From the NCBI GenBank assembly GCA_002395135.1, contig DGWC01000014.1, forward strand, positions 1 to 11,975: a stretch of DNA of 11,975 bases. The letters run 5' to 3'. The DNA comes from Prevotella sp. UBA4268. Its GTDB lineage: Bacteria > Bacteroidota > Bacteroidia > Bacteroidales > Bacteroidaceae. This document shows positions 1 to 5,679 of this stretch, one piece after another; within the stretch, counting starts at the first letter, position 1, and the number at the start of each line of letters is the position of its first letter. The notes below the pieces were generated by a model, which was not told the origin of the DNA, did no database searches, and was given only the letters and a program-made list of their open reading frames with translations. The position numbers and the translations under genes are program-made.

Positions 1-893
1 GATGCGACCATGAGGATTCGTGTGGTTATCATTATACGCCCAAAGACTTCTTCAGGGACAACCCAGACTTGAAGCCTAACGACTTTGAGAATGATACATG
101 GAGATATGATAAGACGAATAAGCCCGTCCTGGTTAAGCCAGAACCAGAGACCCCGTCTTTCATATCAGTTGACATGATGCGAAAGACACTCTCGCATTAC
201 GACATCAACCACTTTTACCTGTTCCTATCCAAGACTATCGGCAAGGATGCTGCCAACAGACAATTCGAACGCTACAAGGTGGGAACTTCCAAGAAATGGG
301 GAGGTGCCACCGTCTTTTGGCAGATTGATAAAGATTGCAACGTCCGTTCAGGAAAACTGATGGGGTACAATCCCAAGGACGGACACCGTATCAAAGAGCC
401 GATACCACAAGTCTGCTGGGTACACTCGGAACTGAAACTGCCAGACTTCCATCTGAAACAATGCCTGTTCGGCGAACATCTGCTTGCCACATCTTCTGCC
501 ACTGTAATGCTGGTGGAAAGTGAGAAGACCTGTCTGATAGCATCCCACTTCATGTCGGATTTCCTATGGCTCGCTACAGGTGGCAAAGATGGATGTTTCA
601 ACGAGGAAACCATGCAGGTGCTCCGTGGTAGGGATGTGATGCTGATGCCAGACTTGGGGGCGACAGAAAAGTGGACCAAGAAGTCTGCCATCCTCACGCC
701 CATCTGCAAGAGCGTAACCGTTTCAACTGTCTTGGAACAAATGGCGACTGATGAACAGCGTGCAGCGGGACTTGACATTTCCGACTTCCTCCTGATGCAG
801 GAAACTAAGCAGATGATTCTCCAGCGAATAATTGAACGCAATCCTGCTTTGCAACTACTAATCGATAAACTGCAACTGGAATTAGTTGAGTAA
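1..893 (+). CDS. DUF6371/toprim-like mobile-element protein (5' partial)
   Basis: The frame is open from base 3, so the gene starts upstream of the window. The TTG at 69 is not its start. The first visible residues carry a zinc-finger-like pattern, C-x-H-E-x-x-C-G-Y-H followed by YTP, typical of DUF6371 proteins on Bacteroidales mobile elements. About 150 residues further on, a toprim-like core is visible: 'VESEKT' with the acidic residue, 'LATGGKDG', and 'MPDLGA' with the Asp. Such proteins resemble the zinc-finger plus toprim part of primases and probably act in element replication or mobilisation; that role is inferred. It lies directly upstream of, and in the same orientation as, the MobV relaxase, a common pairing. 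It ends with TAA at 891-893. I see no frameshift in the visible part. Family assignment is fairly sure, the biochemical activity is not. Confidence 0.75.
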   Translation, partial: CDHEDSCGYHYTPKDFFRDNPDLKPNDFENDTWRYDKTNKPVLVKPEPETPSFISVDMMRKTLSHYDINHFYLFLSKTIGKDAANRQFERYKVGTSKKWGGATVFWQIDKDCNVRSGKLMGYNPKDGHRIKEPIPQVCWVHSELKLPDFHLKQCLFGEHLLATSSATVMLVESEKTCLIASHFMSDFLWLATGGKDGCFNEETMQVLRGRDVMLMPDLGATEKWTKKSAILTPICKSVTVSTVLEQMATDEQRAAGLDISDFLLMQETKQMILQRIIERNPALQLLIDKLQLELVE

Positions 894-1050
894 ACAAGAG
901 CTTGCTCTCTTGGACTGAGAACAAAAGTCCATAACACAATAAGGACTTTTGCCTCTCAACAATAAAGTCCCATCGGGTATCTGGCAAGCACCAGCCCCGA
1001 CCGTTACGAGCAAGCTCAATTATCAACCCTTATAAAACATCGGAAACATT
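894..1050 (+). other. Candidate origin of transfer (oriT) region upstream of MobV
   Basis: This 157-bp spacer between the toprim-like gene and the relaxase is dense in symmetry. A 10-bp inverted pair, gagcttgctc (898-907) and gagcaagctc (1008-1017), brackets it. Inside is a perfect 9-bp hairpin, caaaagtcc (922-930) and ggacttttg (943-951), with a 12-nt loop. A further aaagtcc copy lies at 964-970, and a small ctgg/ccag hairpin at 981-994. MobV relaxases usually nick at inverted repeats just upstream of their own gene, so an oriT is the best explanation. The nic site itself cannot be named from sequence alone. Repression of mob by its relaxase at this site is also possible. Confidence 0.45.
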
Positions 1051-2586
1051 ATGAGAACAGATATCAAACAAGCCATGCATGTGGATGCAGCGAAATCCTT
1101 CAGCACGGCAGAAGCAAACGAGAACGAGCGTCGTTGGAACGAAGAACGATTTGACCAAAAGAACCAGGATCCGACCAACCACTATGACAAAACCCGGCAA
1201 CACCTCAACTTTGAGATTGGTCCCGATGGGAAGATTCACCCTCTCGGCTATCAAGAGAAATCCTTGGAGGCGCGCCTGGCAGAGAGACTGGAGCAAATGG
1301 GGTGGCACAGCTTCAAGGAAGGAAGCAAGAACCAACCAAACATGTGCGCCAAATTTATCTTCGGCGGTAGCCATGACCGTACACTTCAAATGGCATTCGG
1401 TGACCAGACGGTTAGTACAGATAAGTTAGCAGACAACAGCCACTTGCACCGCTGTCCAGAGATTGAACGATGGGCGATGGATGTCTATGACTGGTGTGTA
1501 CGTCACTATGGACGAGAGAACCTTATCGGCTTTCAGATCCACTTGGACGAGACTTCACCGCATATCCACGCACTTATAGTTCCCGTCGGCAACAGGAAGA
1601 GCGGAAGGGAATGCGTTATGTGGTCAGCCAAGTTCGGAAAGAACAAGTACGAATACGGGCAAATCTTGAAGGAAATGCATACGTCGCTCTATGAGGAGGT
1701 TGGTAGCAAGTATGGCCTTGACCGTGGTGACAGTATAGAGGGGCGTCAAGTTCAGCATCTTGGCAAACGTGACTACATCCGTAAACTCAACAAGGACATA
1801 CACCAGTCGGAGAAAGCCATCAAGGGACTAAAAACCATGATGGCGAATCTACAGGCTCAGATAGAAGAGCGGCAGAAGCAACTGGAAGATCTCGATGGAA
1901 AGTTGCGTAGTGGCAAGATACACCTGCAAGACTATGAGGACGAGAGGAAAAGTTTGCAGCGTCAGATAGTAGATTTACATAACAAGGTCTATGACAAGAT
2001 GGCCGCCATCGGCAGGAAGGAAAACGAGTTGGCGAAACTGACCAAGGAGGTGGATGCCGTCAGCAGCGTCATCCAGCCGTTCCGCAACCACAAGATCGAG
2101 TTTGACCCACCAAGGATTACCGAGAAACCACCATTGTTCGGTGTTGACAAATGGCTTGACAAACAGAACGACCAGATTGCCAAACGCTTCACGTCAATAG
2201 TCAGAAAGATAGAGGCTCTCTACATGCAGGATGCCGAACGTCAAGTGAAAGCGGCGCAGAAGAACGTGCTGGCAGACTATCGAGAGTTGAATCAATTGCG
2301 TGGTGACTACGAATCCCTAACGGACAGCAGTCATCAGCAAGATTCCGCTTATCGCCAGTTGCTTGACCAGTTGAGTGTACCGTCCTTACGAGTCCAGGTT
2401 CTGGCTATTGCCGATGCTCTTATTGGAGGCAGGCCAATCCCGTCTTCCGGCGGTGGCGGAGGTACGACATCCGATTTGAGATGGGATGGGCGCAACCCAG
2501 ATGAAGAGGAGGATGCCTACCGTAGAAGATGTATGTTGCAAGCATCGAAGATGGTAGGTAGAAATTGCATAAAAAGGAAGAGATGA
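1051..2586 (+). CDS. MobV/Pre-family relaxase
   Basis: A 511-aa plasmid-recombination/mobilisation (Pre/Mob) relaxase that would nick oriT and pilot the transferred strand. The MobV metal-binding motif is clear at residues 164-173: H164-L-D166-E167-T-S-P170-H171-I-H173, i.e. HxDExxPHxH. An N-terminal conserved segment lies at residues 43-55 (N-H-Y-D-K-T-R then HLNFE). Residues of about 230-335 are rich in K, E, Q and heptad-like leucines and should form a coiled coil. Near the C-terminus is a serine/glycine linker (SSGGGGG). The ATG at 1051 is the first in frame after the repeat-rich spacer, and the length is normal for Bacteroidales MobV proteins. No strong Shine-Dalgarno is visible, which is usual in this phylum. 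With the upstream toprim-like gene it forms a mobilisation module; the coupling protein and mating apparatus would come from a helper element. Confidence 0.9.
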   Translation: MRTDIKQAMHVDAAKSFSTAEANENERRWNEERFDQKNQDPTNHYDKTRQHLNFEIGPDGKIHPLGYQEKSLEARLAERLEQMGWHSFKEGSKNQPNMCAKFIFGGSHDRTLQMAFGDQTVSTDKLADNSHLHRCPEIERWAMDVYDWCVRHYGRENLIGFQIHLDETSPHIHALIVPVGNRKSGRECVMWSAKFGKNKYEYGQILKEMHTSLYEEVGSKYGLDRGDSIEGRQVQHLGKRDYIRKLNKDIHQSEKAIKGLKTMMANLQAQIEERQKQLEDLDGKLRSGKIHLQDYEDERKSLQRQIVDLHNKVYDKMAAIGRKENELAKLTKEVDAVSSVIQPFRNHKIEFDPPRITEKPPLFGVDKWLDKQNDQIAKRFTSIVRKIEALYMQDAERQVKAAQKNVLADYRELNQLRGDYESLTDSSHQQDSAYRQLLDQLSVPSLRVQVLAIADALIGGRPIPSSGGGGGTTSDLRWDGRNPDEEEDAYRRRCMLQASKMVGRNCIKRKR

Positions 2587-2599
2587 AATAGTCTCTTCC
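2576..2599. repeat. Perfect 8-bp inverted repeat spanning the relaxase stop codon
   Basis: ggaagaga (2576-2583) and tctcttcc (2592-2599) are exact complements with an 8-nt loop that contains the relaxase TGA. No T-run follows on the + strand, so a standard terminator is unlikely. It sits immediately before the HsdS fragment and may mark a rearrangement or inversion boundary; that is an inference. Confidence 0.6.
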
Positions 2600-2602
2600 G
2601 AT

Positions 2603-3055
2603 ATGCCCCATTATGAGAATGAGGTGCCGTTTGAGGTGCGCGAGAGCTGGGAATGGGTTACATTAGGTGAACTATGTTCTTTCCTTTCTCGTGGGAAATC
2701 TCCAAAGTATTCAGAAGAAAGAATATATCCCGTATTTGCACAAAAATGTAATTTATATGACGGGGATATTTCATTAGAAAAGGCTCGGTTTTTAGACCCT
2801 GATACAATCTCCAAATGGAGTGAAGAATACAAGTTGAGAGATGGAGATGTTCTTGTTAATTCAACAGGTACAGGAACTGTAGGAAGGACAAGGTTTCGTA
2901 ATTTTGGAAGAAAAAGCAATCTTTTTTTGTATAAAGGCAGCTCGGGGGAGTGGGAAATGTCGTGGGTTACGATTTGGAAACCGTTCTCAATTCCACGTTC
3001 TGCTTTGGATTGCTTTCAAAGAACTCCGACTCAGAGCCACCAGCCGTTTCTATGA
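2603..3055 (+). pseudogene. Orphan type I restriction specificity (HsdS) target-recognition domain, truncated
   Basis: The open frame gives 150 aa, of which about the first 105 look like the start of an HsdS second target-recognition domain. The entry motif 'PFEVRESWEWVTLGELC' is typical of the junction into the second TRD. It is followed by SRGKSPKY, YPVFAQKCN, a D-G-D-I segment and 'DGDVLVNSTGTGTVGR', all characteristic of S subunits. A full HsdS is roughly 400 aa with two TRDs and two conserved helical regions. Here the first TRD, the central helix and the end of the second TRD are missing. Similarity stops near 2915, and the rest of the frame (to TGA 3053-3055) looks random. The ATG at 2603 is an incidental start inside the former gene. 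No hsdM or hsdR is nearby. It is either a relic or a silent cassette used for HsdS domain shuffling. It is more A+T-rich than the relaxase and SusCD genes. Confidence 0.7.
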
Positions 3056-3162
3056 CCCTTCATCGGGTACAAGGGTACAAAGATTTTTTGAAACCACCAA
3101 ATATTGTAATCGTTATCAATACATTTCGTTAGCCTTTGTTTGTCTTTGTCTCTTTTAGGGAG
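2920..3162. other. Non-coding or relic stretch between HsdS fragment and sirtuin gene
   Basis: No convincing gene lies here. Two short overlapping + frames (2904-3158 and 2950-3132) stay open but show no recognisable domain. The stretch holds an exact tandem 8-bp repeat gggtacaa (3065-3080) and an imperfect inverted repeat at 3102-3121 (tattg-taa / tta-t-caata). Genes on both sides point into this region, so it should contain the ends of converging transcripts, but I see no classic U-tailed terminator. Confidence 0.4.
3065..3080. repeat. Tandem 8-bp repeat gggtacaa x2
   Basis: Two exact adjacent copies of gggtacaa at 3065-3072 and 3073-3080. The preceding catcgggtacaag string also occurs at 10077-10089 in the AraC/winged-helix intergenic region. 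Function unknown; chance is possible. Confidence 0.5.
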
Positions 3163-4077
3163 TCATGCAGAATATGTAACAAGGCGGTGGAGCGCGATGG
3201 CCAAGTCCTCGTCGAGTGCTAGAGCCTTTCCTTGCAGTTGCAGAGGGATGGTGGGATGTTTGCTGCCACCATGAGCACAACAGGTGGGCGAGGCCTGACA
3301 CAGTTCGGAGAGAGCAGACTTGTTTTCCACTCTCTTTGTGTTGATGACAACATAGCGGGCGTGGGGCAGTTCCTCTGTCATCTTCCAGAAAGGCAGTTTG
3401 ATGATGTTGGGTGTCATATCGCCCACACCCAACTCCAGGAACAGAATGCGCTCGTCACGATGCGTTTTTAGGAAACTGCGATAGCGGTCAACCTGCTGCT
3501 GCCAATGTGAACCTTCCAGAAAATGATAGTCACGCACCCACAGCGTCATCACGCGTCCACAGTCAGGACAGCGTGGAACCAAGTCCGAGGGAAACATCGT
3601 CGGGTCATCTAAACCGTCGAGTGCTTTCACGATGTCATCATTCACCCAAACCTCGTCATTGCAGGGCTGCTGGCACTGGCGGTAGCGCATGTCACCCTGA
3701 AAATGGCAGATTTGCTCAGTAGGGAACTCCTTGTCCAGTTGCATATCGACATTGGTGGTCAGGATGAAATATTGTTTGTCCTTCAGCAGCTGATGCAAGT
3801 CTTTGTCGGGTTTTCCAACTGGAGTATCATACATCAGCTTGACATAATGTGCCAGGTAAGCCCATTCCTCTTCCGGACTGGAGTAGAGGTAGGTCAGCCC
3901 TTGGAACAGTGAGCGGAAACCGTACTTCTCGATGAATGGCTGCATGTTGTCCGTGAAGAACGGCACGGTATTGTAGTGGCTGTAACCACAGGCTGATGAA
4001 AGCCCAGAGCCAGCACCTACCACTATGGCATCGGCCTCGTTAATCCATTGCTGTATATGATATATAGTATTGTTCAT
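3163..4077 (-). CDS. Sirtuin of the class M (SirTM-like) type, Sir2 family
   Basis: A 304-aa Sir2-fold protein. The NAD-binding start is V-G-A-G-S-G-L-S-S-A-C-G-Y (residues 20-32). The conserved T-T-N109-V-D follows at residues 107-111. Where classical sirtuins have catalytic His-Gly, this protein has F-Q127-G-D. A structural zinc site is present as C135-x3-C139 and C170-x2-C173. The segment 'FIEKYGF' followed by a P-E-E-x-W-A-Y motif also resembles bacterial SirTM proteins. In those, the Asn/Gln pair supports ADP-ribosylation of lipoylated GcvH-L rather than plain deacetylation. Here no macrodomain, GcvH-L or lipoate ligase lies adjacent, so activity and target are open. The start ATG at 4077 is preceded by AGGAG (minus strand, 4079-4083), a good ribosome site for this phylum. 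It lies 21 bp behind SusD in the same direction, implying co-transcription. Family is certain, subclass likely, substrate unknown. Confidence 0.85.
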   Translation of the reverse strand: MNNTIYHIQQWINEADAIVVGAGSGLSSACGYSHYNTVPFFTDNMQPFIEKYGFRSLFQGLTYLYSSPEEEWAYLAHYVKLMYDTPVGKPDKDLHQLLKDKQYFILTTNVDMQLDKEFPTEQICHFQGDMRYRQCQQPCNDEVWVNDDIVKALDGLDDPTMFPSDLVPRCPDCGRVMTLWVRDYHFLEGSHWQQQVDRYRSFLKTHRDERILFLELGVGDMTPNIIKLPFWKMTEELPHARYVVINTKRVENKSALSELCQASPTCCAHGGSKHPTIPLQLQGKALALDEDLAIALHRLVTYSA

Positions 4078-4098
4078 GCTCCTGAGAATGGTTTGCTT

Positions 4099-5667
4099 TC
4101 AATATCCGGGATTCTGCGCCAGGTTGAGGTTGAGGGCCATGACGTCCGCAGGTATGGGATAGAGCGTGGTATGGCCGTCGCTTTCGTCCGGACGATCAAC
4201 ACCATCGTAGAGTGTCTGGTATTGGACGAAACGGATAAGGTCCTGACGACGCCAGCCCTCCCAGCAGAGTTCCAGCAGACGCTCGTCGAGCAGCCGCTGC
4301 AGCGTGACGGTCTGTGTGGGCATTCCTGCCCGATGGCGAACGGCATCGTAGTCGGTCTGCGACTCAGTGTCGTTGCCCAGTCTGAGGTTGGCCTCTGCCC
4401 GCATGAGCAGCACGTCGGCGAAGCGGAAGAGCACGATGTCGTTGTCCATCAGTTTTCCGTCCTTTATGGCATTCTTGTCCACCTCGAATTTCTTCATCCT
4501 TGCGCCTGCCGTCTCCACGTATGGGCTGCCACTGAGGTCGAGCGAAACCTCGCGCGGCTCATAGATGAGGGGCTGCCCAGTGCGGTCGGTAACAGTAGTG
4601 CCGTTGAGGTCTGTGACGGTGCCAGCCCAGTAGCAGAGGGCAAAGCGGTTGTCCACCTGACTGGTGCCATAGCCGAAAATGTCGAGTGTGCGCTGGGTGG
4701 CGCAGGAGCCGTTCTCAGCCGTGAAGCCGTAGGCTGCGGCATGTCGGTAGTGATAGGAACGGTAGAGGTTCTGCTGCTGGTTGGCATAGAGATTCTTGTC
4801 CATGGGAATGACCCAGATGTTTTCCACAGAGTTTTCGTTATGTACAGAGAAGTTTGTGGCGTAAGAGGGTTCAAGGGCAAAGCCCAGTGCCTCGATGCGG
4901 TTGCAATAGTCGATGCAGGCGGTGTAGGCTGCGGCAACATCCGTCGTACTGCTATACACGCTGCTGTTCAGCATGAGCTTGGCCAGGACGAAGAGTGCCA
5001 CAGGCTGGGTGATGCGACCATAATAGTCGCCGGGCCTGATGCTGTTTTCGGCTGACAACAGGGGCAGGGCTTCCTTCAGTTCAGCAACACAGAAGTCGAA
5101 CACCTTGCCGCGCTCCGACTGCCGCACCTCGTTCATCGACACATCGGTGGATGTGACCAGCGGCACACGGCCAAAAAGGTCCATAAGATACCAGTAGTAG
5201 ATGGCACGTAGGGCGCGAACCTCTGCCTTGTAGGCCGACAACTGCTGGCTGCCAAGCAGGCCCTGGTGGGCATCAAGCTGCTTGAGCGAACGGTTGCAGA
5301 GTGCGATGACCTTGTAGAGATAGAGCCAGGCGTTTTTGGGCAGGTCGTGGCCGGCAGTCCATGTGTGACGATACATGTCCTGCCAGAGCCCGCCGTCGTA
5401 CCAGTCGCCGCCGCGTGTGGGCAGCATGGCTTCGTCGGAGCCGAAGGTCTGCAGGTCGTAGACACCACGGCAGGTGCCTTGCAGTCCCTGACCATCGGCT
5501 GAGCCTCCTATATAATTATATAATGTGGCGACACAGTTCTGATAGAGGGCTGTGGCCGTGGTGTAAGCCTCTTCCTCGGGTATCTGGTCGCGAGGCGACT
5601 CGTCGAGCGAACAAGACGTTAACGTGAAGAGCAGAAATGCAGAGCATAGTATTTTATTTCTTTCCAT
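4099..5667 (-). CDS. SusD/RagB-family nutrient-binding outer-membrane lipoprotein
   Basis: A 522-aa SusD homologue, the surface lid that captures ligand for its SusC channel. The N-terminus is a lipoprotein signal: a hydrophobic stretch then L-T-S-C19, so Cys19 should be lipidated, with acidic residues following (S-L-D-E). Helical TPR-type SusD hallmarks include 'AEVRALRAIYYWYLMDLFG' near residues 150-168 and 'FRFADVLLMRAEANLRLG' near 425-442. The C-terminus has the standard 'RRQDLIRF', 'LYPIPADVM' and final L-A-Q-N-P-G-Y. Length is normal. It starts 12 bp after the SusC stop codon and is followed 21 bp later by the sirtuin gene, so the three genes look like one operon. No degradative enzyme adjoins, so the ligand (glycan, peptide or other) cannot be named. 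Confidence 0.95.
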   Translation of the reverse strand: MERNKILCSAFLLFTLTSCSLDESPRDQIPEEEAYTTATALYQNCVATLYNYIGGSADGQGLQGTCRGVYDLQTFGSDEAMLPTRGGDWYDGGLWQDMYRHTWTAGHDLPKNAWLYLYKVIALCNRSLKQLDAHQGLLGSQQLSAYKAEVRALRAIYYWYLMDLFGRVPLVTSTDVSMNEVRQSERGKVFDFCVAELKEALPLLSAENSIRPGDYYGRITQPVALFVLAKLMLNSSVYSSTTDVAAAYTACIDYCNRIEALGFALEPSYATNFSVHNENSVENIWVIPMDKNLYANQQQNLYRSYHYRHAAAYGFTAENGSCATQRTLDIFGYGTSQVDNRFALCYWAGTVTDLNGTTVTDRTGQPLIYEPREVSLDLSGSPYVETAGARMKKFEVDKNAIKDGKLMDNDIVLFRFADVLLMRAEANLRLGNDTESQTDYDAVRHRAGMPTQTVTLQRLLDERLLELCWEGWRRQDLIRFVQYQTLYDGVDRPDESDGHTTLYPIPADVMALNLNLAQNPGY

Positions 5668-5679
5668 TGTAAGTCATCC

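Noticed and set aside
69..71. TTG at 69 as start of the first gene
   Set aside because: The frame is open to the window edge and the upstream codons encode the conserved zinc-finger-like C-x-H-E / CGYH motif.
272..937. A 221-codon minus-strand frame over the toprim-like gene
   Set aside because: It is the complement of a gene with clear zinc-finger and toprim-like motifs, and shows no domain of its own.
2576..2599. Rho-independent terminator of the relaxase gene
   Set aside because: A good stem but no U-tract follows on the + strand, and it contains the stop codon in its loop.
4048..5055. A 335-codon open frame on the + strand opposite susD
   Set aside because: It is antisense to a clear SusD protein, has no recognisable domain and a composition expected from the complement of a G+C-rich gene.
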